A stretch of 64,000 nt of DNA from Symsagittifera roscoffensis. Its lineage: Eukaryota; Xenacoelomorpha; Acoela; Convolutidae. The notes below the pieces were generated by a model, which was not told where the DNA came from, did no database searches, and was given only the letters and a program-made list of their open reading frames with translations. This document shows positions 31,901 through 43,216 of the stretch, in pieces. Within the stretch, counting starts at the first letter, position 1; every line of letters starts with the position of its first letter. The translations under genes and the position numbers were made by a program. The stretch is taken from positions 8,652,386 through 8,716,385 of the forward strand of contig NC_087063.1 in assembly GCF_963678635.1 (NCBI RefSeq). Reading direction: 5' to 3'.

Positions 31901-34563
31901 GCAAAGCGGAGCTGAGCATTATTTGCAATACCGCAGAAAAAATGAACGGCAAGTCAGCAGCCAGAAAATGAAATCAAAGCCACCGAGTCAAAATTTTGTT
32001 TAAACGAAAAAAAAACAAGTCACAAAAATAAAGACATTTTGTCTGGAATGATGTTTGTTGACAATAGTACACCCAAAAAGACAATCGCCGATGTTAAAAA
32101 GTACCACAACAGGGCATAGCGGAGCTTCGCAATACTTGCGATACAAAAAAAACTGCATTACAAGATGTTGACAGAAAAAAAAGGATATTTTCGAAAATAA
32201 GCTGAGAAAAATTATCGAAAAAACTATCAACTAAAATTCCACATCTTTGGCTCAGATGATGTTCACAAACAACCTTAAAAACATTGAAGATCAATGAACG
32301 AGCGTTAACTAAGAAGGCGAAAAAAGTTCAGTCGACCCTCATTTCGCCAACTAAACTAGTCATAAAAAGTAGAAAGTTTTTAAAATCAAATTTTTTCGGA
32401 CCCATCCCGCTCTCGAAAAAGGCGAAAACACTCGGACCCATCCCTCTCGAATAAGCTTGAAACAAAAGTAACAGAACAAGTCAAGCTGGCGATACATAGT
32501 TGATATTTTTAGAATATATTTTCATAACCTTTTTGCGATTGAATTCTAAATCTCAAATTTGTCTGGGAGTAAAAAAAATTTGCAAACATTTTTGAATAAA
32601 AGGCAAAAACTTCAAAACGTGGGCGTTTTTTAATTCTTACAAAACTTAAGGAGTCGACGTTTCTGCAGGAAAAAATTTTCACAGCCAGTTCATTCGATTT
32701 AATCTTTAATCTCATATTTGGTAGGGTAGTTTTTTATTGACTTTTAAGAAGTCTAAGATTCCGAAAAACGATCACGAAAATCATCATGTTTGTTTTTCCA
32801 AAATGTTATAGCTTTTTTTCTACAAAAACAAGCGTACCAGTTTATGCAGCAAAGACGCCGAGAGTCTTTTCCTTTTTCGGTTAAACCAATAAGCTGAGAG
32901 TTGGCAGGGTAGGTTTCGAGAAAAGACAAAGTTTCCAAAAAGCGGTCAAAAATTCAATAACTTGAATTCTCCGAAGACCATATTTTTATTTCTGAAAACT
33001 TTAGGGCGTATCCACTTCTGCGGGGTTTCTCACCATTTTTTTATTGAACCCAAATTTGCGGTATGAGAGAGTAGTTATAAGAAACTGAAATTTCGAAAAA
33101 CTATCAAAAAAAATCCAAAATTTGACTTTTGTAGGAGCCATAACTTTGTGTGCAAAAAATGGGCGTAGCCGCATATGCAGAGGAATTTCGCACAACATGG
33201 TCTTCGCATGAACCCAAAATCTCTCCGAAAAAAAAACTTTCTGAGTATCATAACTTTTCGAAAAACTTGTCGTAGCCGCTTATGCAAGGGAGATTCCCAC
33301 ACCTCGTGCTTTCAATTGAACGGAAAATCTAAAATTTGGGTGGGCAGTTTTCGAGAGTATGAAAAACTCCAAAAAATGGGTGAAAAATTCTAAGCTTGGA
33401 AAGAAATTGCTTGAAAAGCTTAACAGATAAAATAAATTTCATTATAAAAAAAAAACGGAATATCAGCCGACAAAAATTGGGACATATCCTAATAAAACAA
33501 AAAATTTTCTTAGGATATAATAAAAAAAAATAAGTACTACCTCAGATAAACTAAGAAGTAGTTTTATTTGCATTTTCACCATATTGAGCATATTGGCGAA
33601 AATTGATTTTTTATTTTTGAAATCGCTCAACATTTTTTAATGACAACAAGTTCGTATATATTTTTTTTGAGCGTCTACCTACGTATTTTAAATTTAGTGG
33701 CAGCTCGGTAATCAATAACAACACAATCACTACTGTGATTGAGATTCTCGACTGCTTTTGTGAAATTAGATTTTTCTAACATTTTTGATACTTCCATTTT
33801 TTTTCAGTATTTTTTGAAAGTATTTTTCATTACTGTTGAAGATCTTCAATTTCGCAGCGTTTTGCAGGTCAGTTGGAATTGTTAGCTGTTCCCTTATTAT
33901 TTCTGGAGCCTGATTTTATGAGTTTTGTTTATATTTACCATTAACAATGATAAATAAGTTTAGATTTTATATAGATTTTATATTACTTTTTGTGGAACTC
34001 TTCCCATTTCTTTGAATTGTCCACATGAATATGATAGCTTACTTAATATATCTAATATGAGTGATTGAGAAATGGGGGGTTATAACGGAAAAGCGCCCTC
34101 ACCGGTAAAAGGCATGTTCGGATTAGCAAAGTTGGCGTAATACAGAGCAGATCGATCTCTGATTCCGAACTCTGTTTCAGTCGTGTAGTTCAGTCGCACT
34201 TTCACTGCAGCTCCACTGGCAGGCGTCGAGAATGAAACGCACTGTTGTAGATTCACGATAGATGCTTTGTAATCCACGGGGAAGGACTCCCAGACCACAG
34301 GTTTAGCTCCAGCTTGAGAAACTCTAAACATGGAAAAACGAAGGTTTCATTTTGAACATAAAATTAACACAGCAGGAAAATTCACCTCCATAATATATTT
34401 TTACGATCGCTTCTTTTCCGGTTAATATGGTCTGACACTCTCAATGATTATAAACGTTTCCGACTAACACGAAGCAAAGATTCGCAATCCCTGGGGAATC
34501 CATAAAGCATCCCATCATTGGATTGCTAATGTCAATACTGATGAAACAATCCTTTATATCAAA
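28580..34563 (-). CDS. Single-pass type I receptor-like gene, at least six exons (FN3 / class I cytokine-receptor-like)
   Basis: Assembled from splice sites and phase. Exons, 5' to 3': 34563-34469, 34323-34103, 31435-31290, 30702-30522, 30348-30092, 28990-28580. Each junction has AG/GT signals and its phases add up (2+1, 1+2, 0, 1+2, 0), so one frame runs through to the stop. Ectodomain: a Cys pair spaced C-x12-C, sequons, and a membrane-proximal FN3-like module (NWQLCYC, KLPARDSFEVCVAL, GTFGYNRSCEKF). Then comes a transmembrane segment (TTVAVLVIVLVIALILVVIS) followed by basic FRYRR, and a Ser/Asp-rich tail with many tyrosines (HYAQL, NYEGVYCYDY, MYQDS, NYGSQ, AYNVP). YxxQ is a STAT3-type site and YxxP a Crk-type site in known receptors. 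No kinase or TIR domain. The N terminus lies further upstream. Membrane protein: confident. Cytokine-receptor assignment: tentative. Confidence 0.75.
29030..30050. other. Receptor gene intron
   Basis: AT-rich. Inverted phrases CTGTCATATTGTTAAC (about 29540) and GTTATTAACATGACAAC (about 29883) may bound a MITE of about 360 bp. Confidence 0.35.
30092..30348 (-). CDS. Receptor-like gene, transmembrane exon
   Basis: Acceptor CATGTTCTAG; donor CAACGTCAG|GTAAAA. Encodes the about 24-residue hydrophobic segment, basic stop-transfer FRYRR, and the juxtamembrane tyrosine cluster. Confidence 0.82.
30522..30702 (-). CDS. Receptor-like gene, membrane-proximal FN3-like exon
   Basis: Acceptor CTTTTTAG, donor T|GTTAGT. 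60 residues with sequons NDT and NRS and two cysteines near the C-terminal half (EVCVAL, NRSCEK). The position of GYNRS corresponds to where WSxWS-type motifs sit in class I receptors, but it is not that motif. Confidence 0.75.
31290..31435 (-). CDS. Receptor-like gene, FN3-like exon
   Basis: Acceptor TGTTGTTTCAG; donor CAC|GTTGGT chosen because it keeps phase 0 with the next exon. Encodes VVDNNLVITVKAYDN and NPNWQLCYC, beta-strand-like. Confidence 0.72.
31490..31935. repeat. Repeat-end fragments in the receptor gene intron
   Basis: ACACAGAGGCAAAGCTGCC at 31497 and GTAGCAAAGCGGAGCTGAGC at about 31897; the interval repeats the phrases GACAATTCAGCC and GACGATTCGGCC. Located in the 2.7-kb intron. 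Confidence 0.45.
32113..33420 (-). repeat. Repeat copy followed by reverse degenerate about 190-bp tandem array
   Basis: 32113 starts TAGCGGAGCTTCGCAATACT. From about 32500 to 33410, reverse units carry GCGTAGCCGC[AT]TATGCA, GGAATTTC.CAC, TTGAACCCAAAATCT and GGGCAGTTTTCGAGA at a spacing of roughly 130-200 bp. It matches the array at 8640-9960 in opposite orientation. Confidence 0.55.
34103..34323 (-). CDS. Receptor-like gene, ectodomain exon
   Basis: Acceptor CCATGTTTAG, donor ACCG|GTGAGG. 73 full codons, one sequon (NYT), one cysteine. The start (VVSQAG...ESFPVDY) looks like the last strands of an FN3-like domain. Confidence 0.75.
34469..34563 (-). CDS. Receptor-like gene, ectodomain exon with C-x12-C pair
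   Basis: Acceptor GATTTTCCAG, donor CGT|GTTAGT (same donor sequence as the membrane-proximal FN3 exon). 31 codons plus two bases; Cys in KDCFIS, MGCFM, NLCF. Confidence 0.68.
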
Positions 34564-34599
34564 CTGGAAAATCGAAAAAAAAATTCTTAAACATTGCAA

Positions 34600-36450
34600 T
34601 GTACGATATAGCTTAAACGTGAAAAAATTCTTTCGTAACAGGCAAAAAAAATACGTTGAAAATACTCAAACATGGCGAGATAGTGAAGCTCGCATTTAAA
34701 AATATAATAGATATACTACAAATATGAGTTGAGTTAATCAAGCACACTGTATCGCTCCTTTTGTAGACAAATAGGGTGCGTATCGGACTTCGAGGTGAAA
34801 CTCGCTCGCTACTCAAAGCCATCCTTAGTGAAGACTTTGATTCAACAATTTGCTGAATGCAATGTGGACGGTGACAATTGTTCGGTCTACACACACTTTG
34901 GCCCTTTCAAGTTTAGTGGCTCAATTCTCCCACACACAATTCGCCCCTAATATCTTACACACTAAATTCTGTAAAAATGAGAGGCGAAATGTGCCATCTT
35001 CGACTTATTAGGCCAAACGTTGGTCTCGATAGCTTAGATAATTATATTCCTAATTAATTTTCCCTTTTTGCACTTAACTGTTCCGACTTTCAAAAAAAAA
35101 GGGCCGAATATCTATGCTTGGTGTGTTTTTTATTGTTCCGACTTTCGAGGAAAACGAAATATTTATGCTCGGAGTGGTTTTTTTATGCAGTCAATTTTCA
35201 CCAATCGAAATAATAGTTTTCGACGAACAAAATTATACCCCATCTAAGATATCGACTTCCTGAGTTGAAATGTAAAAAGATATTTTACCTACTATTATTT
35301 TTTGTAAAGTTCTATTATTTTTTGTAAAGTTTTTTGTAAATTACCCAGTGAGTAAAATTGACACGCGTAAGAAGCAATTTAATGCGTTCCAAATTGAATT
35401 GAGTCGAGCAATTTAATCCTATTATCACAAAACGAGGCACTAAACACACCCTTAGTGCGTGGGGATAAAATGAAGAAAAAGCAAAACAAAAAAATCTAGC
35501 CATTTTCGACGGAATTTTAAAATATCATTCAAGAGGTATTGTTGTCCTGAGCTTAAATTTGAAAGATATTTCAGCTGTCATTACTTTTCGTAAAGTTATA
35601 AGGGTTTAAAGATTGCCATTTTGGCTAATTTGGGACAATTAACTCGCGATATATTTCGCGCTATTAACGCGTCAGCAGATATTTAATCTGTCCTAGAAAT
35701 CGTTCCAAATTGTTTGAAGGAAGCTTGTTTGTCATAATTGATTTTTTTATTTATTTTATTTCATTTAATTTTTTTGTTTTATTTTTTTTTTGCTCCAGAG
35801 ACCTTAAAAGGCAGTCGGAACATTCAGGGCTTCGTCCTGATAAGAGCAGTCTTGTTGAAATTATTATGCCATAATTGAAAATAAAACCTGTCACACAGAA
35901 GCGAAGAGGAGCTTAGCATAACTTACGATAACGCACAAAAATAGCATTGGAAGATAGCGGAGATATACTGGAACGGCAGCCAACAAGCATTTTTTAAAAA
36001 CTGAACAAAAAAGTCGAAACTACATTTACAAATTGTCCCGAATGGTGCTCAATTCATGGAAAACATTTCGAAAAACACAATCACCAGCGTTGAAAAAACC
36101 TTGAGAAAAAAATTACTAGCGGCAATTCAGCCGACAGTGCTTGGGTAGATGTCAAATTAACCGACAAAAAATCGTTGTCAGGAAAAAAAATTTTTGCAAT
36201 ATAAAGGTTTGAAATTCCCGTGAAAGACAAAATAATAACTTTTTCTTTCAAGCAACGCAAAGTTAGCTGACTGCTCCAAAATAATATATACCAAAACCAT
36301 TTAATCCAAATTAACCTTTTAAGCGAAAAAATTAGAAAGGAAAAATACAAACACAGGTTTGCTAAAATACAAATTACAGCATTAAGTCAAGATAACTTTA
36401 TGATTGCTTAAGCCGCAACAAAATTCTGCCTCCACGCTGTGGAAACTAAT
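34600..36450. other. Intron or intergenic DNA with repeats
   Basis: A segment at about 34740-34990 is open on both strands and rich in codon-like sequence. It ends in CACAATTCGCCCCTAA, a phrase seen again in inverted form at 41420-41490, so it looks repeat-derived. A copy of the GCGAAG...GAGCTT repeat end is at about 35893. No accepted gene. Confidence 0.35.
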
Positions 36451-36835
36451 TAGATTAATAAAACTTTAGTGTATATTCCGATTTGATAACGCTTTCCAAC
36501 CGGTTGTTTCTACCAACTTAGATTAAAATAACTTTAGTTTATATTCCGATATGATAACACTTTCCAATCGGTTGTGTCTACCAAAACAGATAATTATAGA
36601 TTTAATTGGATCAACCATACAATCATCCATCCCCCCCCCCCCACCCTAAGCGAATTTAGTTTAGTTAATTTAGATATAATCAAAGTTAGCTTATGAAAAA
36701 TCCATTTTTTCTCCTAAATTGGTTAAGGGGGGGGGGGGGGGGGGGGAGGGGTTGTACGGTCGAACCCTTTAGTTTGTATTCCGATTTGATAAGGCTTTCA
36801 AATTGGTTGTGTCTACCAAATTAGACATAATAATT
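36450..36835. repeat. 68-bp tandem repeat interrupted by a G/C-tract hairpin element
   Basis: Two 68-bp units (36450-36517, 36518-36585; core TATTCCGATTTGATAACGCT) and a third partial unit at about 36767-36830. Between them is an insertion whose halves are inverted copies: C-run at 36631-36642, and a G-run of 20 at 36727-36746 followed by AGGGG. Confidence 0.75.
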
Positions 36836-36952
36836 TAAGTTTATATTGAGCTTTGAAAATCTAACTTTCGGAAATAACTCCCGTCGGGCTAAAAACGCCG
36901 AACATATTTTCTCTGACACTTTCAGATTACTTGTTTTGTTGACATCACTTAC

Positions 36953-37132
36953 GGTGTGTACAGAACTTGGGCCACAATTACAGGTTAACAAACGAAAGCT
37001 CGTAGTCCAATGAATGTAATAGCATATCAAAGCCACTTTCGGGTTATGGGGTTGCTTCAAGAAACCTCGAAAAATTAAGGCTTCCAGAGAAATTAAGTGC
37101 AAAGAAACCAAAATTAGATAAATATGAATCAC
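36953..37132 (-). CDS. Exon-like open segment upstream of the receptor-like gene
   Basis: Open on the minus strand with a strong donor ACC|GTAAGTGA at its 3' end in phase 0, which fits the phase-0 start of the exon at 34563. It contains no ATG, so it would be internal; its 5' border is unresolved (candidate acceptors TCTGGAAG, TTTTTCGAG, TTTCTTGAAG). Encoded residues include ICYYIHW and LLTCNCG. It may be a true exon, an alternative exon or chance. Confidence 0.35.
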
Positions 37133-37359
37133 TCATAAAATCGACGGTAATCTTTAAGCTACGATGAATTTGATTTTTTTTTCCGGAAAATATGAAATGT
37201 TTTGAAATGGCCTACTGAAATCTGCGGAAATATCTATTTTTTCAAAAACAAAAGCAAATATTTGAGACAACGAACAATGACAATTTGCAAATCAATTATT
37301 TCAACGATAGCTGTGGCCAGCTAAGACGAGAAAGCTAAGGTGGCATTAAGGTGGCAAAA

Positions 37360-38060
37360 CACAGAAGCGAAATGTAGCTTCGCACCACATGCGATATAAC
37401 ACTAACATTTACACAGAGGCGAAGCTGGGCATGCAAACACAAGCGAGAACACAACAAAAAAAACAGTTAAATAAAGTGAAACAAGAAAAGATAGAAATAA
37501 GCCTCGAATTAGTAAAACTTTGCTATGTATGTGCTTCGAACCTGCGACCTCAAAAATTGGAGTCTCGATCCCTGCCCTCTCGGCCACGAACGCTTAACAA
37601 CCGGCAACAAACACTAGTCACAAATGAAGCAGCTGCATTTGCTAACAAATTGCCAATGCCATGCAGCATAAGTGGCACCAAATACTAATATACACAACTT
37701 TGCAAGTAATAGTAAGGAATATAAAATACTGAAGACATCCACACTAATTATGCATGTGATAATATGGAAAGCATAAAAACACTTTGTGTATAAATTATGC
37801 TTTTCAAAAAAAGCGAGATATATTCAATTAAAAAATTTCCAAAATCGAGCTTTTGTTATTATGTTGTTTGAAACATATAGCTTTTTTTTCGGTTCATTTG
37901 ATGAATTTAAAATGTATCAACTGCGTTAAATTATTACTATTGGAATGTTGAAGCACATGTAATCGAAAAGCCATAGAGGTGCCCCAGAAGTGGCGTCAAT
38001 ATTTGCGACTTAGGTTAGAAAAAAAAAATTGTCGTAGCATAACACTAACGCTCACTAAGT
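37360..38060 (-). mobile_element. tRNA-derived SINE-like element, copy 2
   Basis: Body 37408-38060. On the minus strand, 37590-37530 reads TGGCCGAGAGGG (A-box match, as in Leu/Ser tRNAs) and then GCAGGTTCGAAGC (B-box match). Preceded by a partial repeat end (ACACAGAAGCGAAATGTAGC, about 37360). Confidence 0.65.
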
Positions 38061-38420
38061 TAATTTTTTTCTGATGCTAGTTTGCATCCTGTTGTCATGA
38101 CATGCATTCAATTTGATTGATTGGGTGTATAAATAGTTATGAAACATCGATTTTACTTTTTGCTAATGATTTTTCGGCTTTCGATTTAGCTCTTGGTTTC
38201 GTTTCCGATATGTTTATACCACCTTGTTTTCAGTACCTATGTGGCTATCGTGGATACTATTCGGGTAGTACATGTATGTTTTCCAATAAGACTGCCGAGC
38301 AATTCTTGATGATTTTCAGCTAATTGGCTGTCGGCTTAGTTCCCTAATATTTTGTTTCCTATAAATTTTTGATATTATTTAGATTGCTGAGACTGTCTAA
38401 TAATTTTTTAAAAAATTGAA

Positions 38421-39311
38421 TGCTCAAAGTCAACCCCATTTGGAACTCGTTTAAACTTTTTAACTTTTGAACTTGAAAAAATCATTTTCAATTTGTTTTG
38501 GTTTTTCTTGTTGTTCCTTCTAGTGTTACAACTTTCGAAGTCCTCTGTGATAGTTGTAGAAAGTCTTGCTGTTCAATCCTATACTTGTTATATCGCAAAT
38601 GGTGCGAAGCTCAGCTTCGCCTGTGTAAAACCTATTCTTATCAAACAGGAAATCTAGGCAAACATGCCAATCAAGAAATTTGATTTTAAAAATCTTTAGA
38701 GCTTTAAATCCCTCCTAAAACTTCAAGGATCAAGGAGCACTTGGAACTACACTGAAAGTTGCTTAGTACAAGCTTAATCCGTATGGCAAATAAGCCGACA
38801 ATCTTTGACAGACACCAGTTGAGCCGAAAAAAAAGTTTTTTTTTTTTCAATATGATTAACGTCCTCCCTTATTCAAGTCCACCCTTTAAGCACAAGCATA
38901 CTTTAAAAGATCTAGTTTGGTGGACAAAGCATACGCCTCGAAACGTTTCCTCCACGTGCATGAAGGTGGTGGAAACAAAAATATCTCATTCCACAGCAGG
39001 TCCATCATGTGTACAGATGAAATGCTTCACTAAATTATCAAACTGTATTCTTGTAAAAAAAATAAAAAAACAAAAACGGCGTTATAAGCGTCAAACTGCT
39101 TTTGATAAAATCGCTAATAAAACATACAGAGCTGCAAGAAGTAAACTGTGAATATAAGTGGCAGCATATCTACACACAGACCATAGACGGAGCTGCACTT
39201 TGCACCCACACGCGAAAAAACGGCGAAAGTAGCCCTAAAACAAAGTGCAAAAAAAAACAAATAGATCTAGTGGAAAATCGATTTGAAAAAAAAAAACCTG
39301 CCAAAAAGCAA

Positions 39312-39353
<42 letters not shown>

Positions 39354-40220
39354 CTGTTTGACTTTTTTTTCCAAATCAATTTTCCCCTAGATATCTCTGT
39401 TTTTTGTTTTTTTTTCACTGTTTTAGGGCTACTTTTGCCGTTTTTTCGCGTGTTGGTGCAAAGTGCAGCTCCTTCTATGCTTACATAATCTGCCACTTAT
39501 ATTCACAGTTTACTTCTTGCAGCTCTGTATGTTTTTATTGGCAATTTTATCAAATGCAGTTTGACGCTTTCAAGTTTTTGTTTTTGACAAAAATACAGTT
39601 TGATAATTTAGTGAAGCGTTTCATCTGTACACATGATGGACTTGCTGTGGAGTGAGATATTTTGTGTTTCCACCACCTTCATGCACGTGGAGGAAACATT
39701 TCTAGGGGTATGTTTTCTCCACCAAACTAGATCTTCTAAAGTATGCTTGTGCTTAAAGGATGGACTTGAATCAGGGAGGAATAAGGGAAGACGTCAATCA
39801 GATTGAAAAAAAAATAAAACAATTTTTCGGCTCGACTGGTGTCTGTCAAAGATTGTCGGCTTAATTGCCACATGGATTAAGCTTGTACTAAGCAGCTTTC
39901 AGTGTAGTTACAAGTGCTCCTTGAAGTTAAAGGAGGGATTTAAAGCTCTAAAGATTTTTAAAATCAAATTTCTTGATTGGCATGTTTGCCTAGATTTCCT
40001 GTTCGATAAAAATAAGTTTTACACAAGCGAAGCTGAACTTCGCACCATTTGCGATACAACAAGTATAGGATTGAACAGCAAGACACTCAACAACTATCAC
40101 AGAGGACTTCGAAAGTTGTAACACTAGAAGGAACAACTAGAAAAACCAAAACAAATTAAAATAATGAAGTTCAAAAGTACAAAAGTTTAAACGAGTTCCA
40201 AGTGGGGTTGACTTTGAGCA
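38421..40220. repeat. 1.8-kb palindrome, arms about 900 bp, (TA)n at centre
   Basis: The left arm begins TGCTCAAAGTCAACCCC at 38421 and the right arm ends with its complement at 40220. Matching runs through the whole arms with scattered mismatches and indels, for example CTTTGACAGACACCAGTT against its complement near 39850. The centre is a TA microsatellite (about 39317-39349). Each arm carries a GCGAAGCTSARCTTCGC block (about 38600 and 40030). Open frames on both strands near the centre are reading-frame mirrors. Likely a foldback transposon or inverted duplication. Confidence 0.92.
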
Positions 40221-40289
40221 AAGTTGTTAACGGGAAAAAAAGGTCCAGAACCCAATTGTAATACCCTTCCTTGTTGCAGGGGCAATGAT

Positions 40290-40680
40290 TATCTATTGGA
40301 TCAGGATTTTTTATTGACACGCTGTGAAAAATTTACATTTTTCAAAAACGGGGAATCAACGGTAAAAACCACCCACTCCCCTGTGTGCCTTCATAATCCC
40401 CTTTTCTCTTAATATTTTATCCCACTGTCTACAGTCTTCGCAGAAGTCTGGGGGAAAGTTTGAACCATATTTTCAGCTGTTTTTTGTTCTCTGAAAAACA
40501 ACCCTCCCTAATCTGAGGCTCAATGGATGGAACAGGTTGTGCGAAGCTGTCCTGTATAATCGATTATGCTTTTATTTTTTTTAACACGTGCAAAGCTGTC
40601 CTGTATAATCGATTATGCTTTAATTATTTAACCACAAAGTTATAGTCCTCAGAAAAACTAATATATATAAATATTTGAGT
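40290..40680 (+). repeat. Short copy of the about 190-bp degenerate tandem family
   Basis: Includes two direct copies of GCAAAGCTGTCCTGTATAAT-like sequence about 54 bp apart (40534, 40587) and the phrase CTCCCTAATCTGAGG. Just upstream, AAAAGGTCCAGAACCC...TGCAATACCC resembles the arms of the palindrome at 63449. Confidence 0.5.
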
Positions 40681-41000
40681 CTAGTAAGGAATTATTTGAA
40701 CCAATTAGCTACCTCAATTCAGTTTGAAGTGATAGTGATCGACGAATTTGGAAAAGGGAGTGATTAGCCGCGCACAATTAAGTGCATAAAAGCAAGCCCA
40801 ATTTATTCCAGCAAAATGACAAGCTGTCATTTGCAAACTTCCAAAATTTTACTTACGATCATTGCATGTTAACTACCTTTTATCTTCAAAAAAGATGAAA
40901 CCGTCGCTCAAAAACTATTATTATTTTTCTAACAAAAATTTGCACTGAAATGTATGTGACTGACGCTGGAAGATGCCATTCAAAAACTTTTCAAACAAAT

Positions 41001-41080
41001 TTATCCGAACACCCAAATTTCCTGAAATTTTTCTTCAAATTTATCCGAACACCCAAATTGCCTGAAATTTTTCTTCAAAT
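41001..41080 (+). repeat. Two-copy 40-bp tandem repeat
   Basis: TTATCCGAACACCCAAATT starts at 41001 and 41041; the units differ by one base. Confidence 0.85.
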
Positions 41081-41276
41081 TTTTCTTCAAGAAATTAAAT
41101 ATATTCAGACCAGATTCTCTCTCGGAACGGAATCCGAATTATAATAAAGCCTTGATATGATTCCACATTGTACAGCTTCAAAGCATGGCAAAATTAGCTT
41201 ACTTGTTAAAATTATGACCCATTAATGCTCTCACAAGAAGTAGCTTGCAGTCTACGAGAATTGTATTAACAGAAGC

Positions 41277-41346
41277 TTTATTTTATAGCTGATCAATGAA
41301 TGGTAGCAGAGGCTTAACGTACCAGACTCATTGCGAAGTATACATC
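41277..41346 (-). CDS. Candidate short terminal exon with branch point and poly(A) signal
   Basis: On the minus strand TACTAAC is followed by ATTGATTTTAG, then GATGTATACTTCGCAATGA, with an in-frame stop if joined to the exon at 44880 (GT+G, five codons, TGA at 41328-41330). AATAAA follows at 41277-41282. Joined this way the upstream exon would end in a short tail. The signals are good but the exon is tiny. Confidence 0.35.
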
Positions 41347-41409
41347 CTAAAATCAATCATGTTAGTATCATTGTTCAAATTATTGGAGAAATATGTATGA
41401 AAAAAGTAA

Positions 41410-42600
41410 TGTCGGTCTACACAAATTTCGCCCCTCTAACTTTTTTCGGCAAATTGCCCCTTCCACATTAAATAGTAGGGGCGAAATGAGCTACCTGTAA
41501 ATATATCAATAAATGGAACCCATAAGATCCAAAGTGAAAACTGACACGATTCATTGAAGTGTTATAAGTTCATGTTTAATTTGAATGCAATAAAAGATAG
41601 ACCAATCGCAGTTTATTGAGGCAGTCTAGGTGAGTTTATCTGGGAGCGGTTTCGTTAATAAGTCTTCACTTACTCATCCGGTGACAAAATTATTCCTTTT
41701 CTAAACCACAAACAAATTCATGCAAAATATCATCATGCATTATCACAATCATACCGGTACGAGCAGGTGCGAATCTAAGACTTTATTAAGGTGGGATTTT
41801 CAATTCGACTAAAGTGATTGTCTCAAGCACTATGGTCGCAGGTATATTTTTGAGAAAAAAAACAAGCCAAAAAAGATTTGTTTCAGGACACTTTTTGCGT
41901 GAGGCGACAATTCGTAACAAGCAACAATTCGTAACGTGCGACAATTCGTAACAGTAGATTAAGCGGGGAACACTAATTCACGCGCAATATTCCTCTCGTT
42001 CCGGATGTAAGCGCAGCTGAGCAAGAGTATTCTACTTGCCAATGCCTTGTGACGAATTGTCGCCCTACCCACTTTCTGAAATGATTTTTTTTTGTAATTT
42101 TCGGTACGTGCTTCTCTTTCAAACTTAGCGTAAATTGTCAATTTTTGGCATTAAAATTTATTGTAAGATGTCACCTTTTGAGCAATCTCAGGGTCGAATC
42201 GCCCTTATAACCGCACCTGGTTCCGAGAATCACCAAAATTTTGCTTCATAAACAATATATCGCTGTTTCTTTAAGATAAGCTATGTTCAATTGATTCATT
42301 AAATCTAGGTTGTTTGATATTCATTCATCGGGGATAACTCAAGTCACGGTGGACTGAAATCAAACATGCCATGCTCCGCATACTCAGTAACCGGAACCCT
42401 TTGTACCAAAAATCTGTCTTGACAATTTTAATAATCATCAATAAAAGCACGGATATAGCACTATGCATGCATAATTTTGATGTCCAATTAAACAAAAAGT
42501 TACGATCGTACAGGAATACAGGGCCCATGTCAACAGTTTCTCCCCACAACTAACTAAGAGAACGATCACCCTAAAACTAGAAAAAGAATTTAAGATGTGA
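41410..42600. other. Gene-free stretch
   Basis: Contains a foldback-like block with complementary AAATTTCGCCCCT and AGGGGCGAAAT (41425-41490) and direct repeats of GACAATTCGTAAC (about 41907-41951). Nothing else recognised. Confidence 0.4.
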
Positions 42601-42609
42601 AGCCAAGCT

Positions 42610-43195
42610 GAAAACAGAGGCGAAGCAGAGCTTCGCAACACTTCCAATAAAAAAAAATCTCTGAAAAAAGAAGTTGAAAAAATTATTTGAAAAAATATCT
42701 TGAAAAGTTGAATAAGATACAGCTACAAAAACCTCATGGTTGTAAAGAAAGAAGTTCATAAACAGCCTTAAAAATAATTGAAAATGAATTACCGAGCGGC
42801 AACAAATTATGGGTCGAAACCTGTTTGAGCCGAAAACAAAACTGTTGTCATAAAAAATTTCAAAGTTTTAAGAATTTTCACGATTCAATCCAATAAAGAA
42901 ACGAAAAAAAAAATTTGGACTTCGTAAGTTTACAAATTGCTTAAATTTCAGTTGTAGTAAAAAAACTATTTAAAATGGAACAAAACACATGCTGTAGAAA
43001 GTAAGTCAATAAAAACCCTATCAGATAAAAATGGCGTTCCAAAAAAAAACAGAAATTGAACCGACAGAAACTAGGGCGAAAACCACGCTCACGGCCCCGA
43101 AAAAATTGAGAATTTTTTTGAAACAATTACAATCTGAAACGGGCTTTTCCTATTTACTACCTGAAATCTAGTTTTATTTGCATTTTCAAGACATT
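42610..43195 (+). repeat. Dispersed repeat with GAGGCGAAGC...GAGCTTCGC 5' end
   Basis: Begins AACAGAGGCGAAGCAGAGCT and includes ACCGAGCGGC and GAGCCGAAAACA phrases shared with copies at 32113, 49455, 54005 and the 50-53 kb duplication. The 3' end phrase TAGTTTTATTTGCATTTTCA also occurs near 33550. Confidence 0.5.
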
Positions 43196-43216
43196 GAGCA
43201 TGTCAGAAGATGAAGG

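Noticed and set aside
34740-34975. Coding-looking segment open on both strands
   Set aside because: No clear exon borders, and its end resembles repeat sequence at 41420-41490; kept only as an intron note.
36953-37132. Treating this segment as the first exon with a signal peptide
   Set aside because: The frame begins at GTG after a stop and contains no ATG, so it cannot be a normal start exon; listed only as a possible internal exon.
39102-39655. Open frames on both strands around the TA microsatellite
   Set aside because: They are mirror images produced by the 1.8-kb palindrome and low-complexity sequence.
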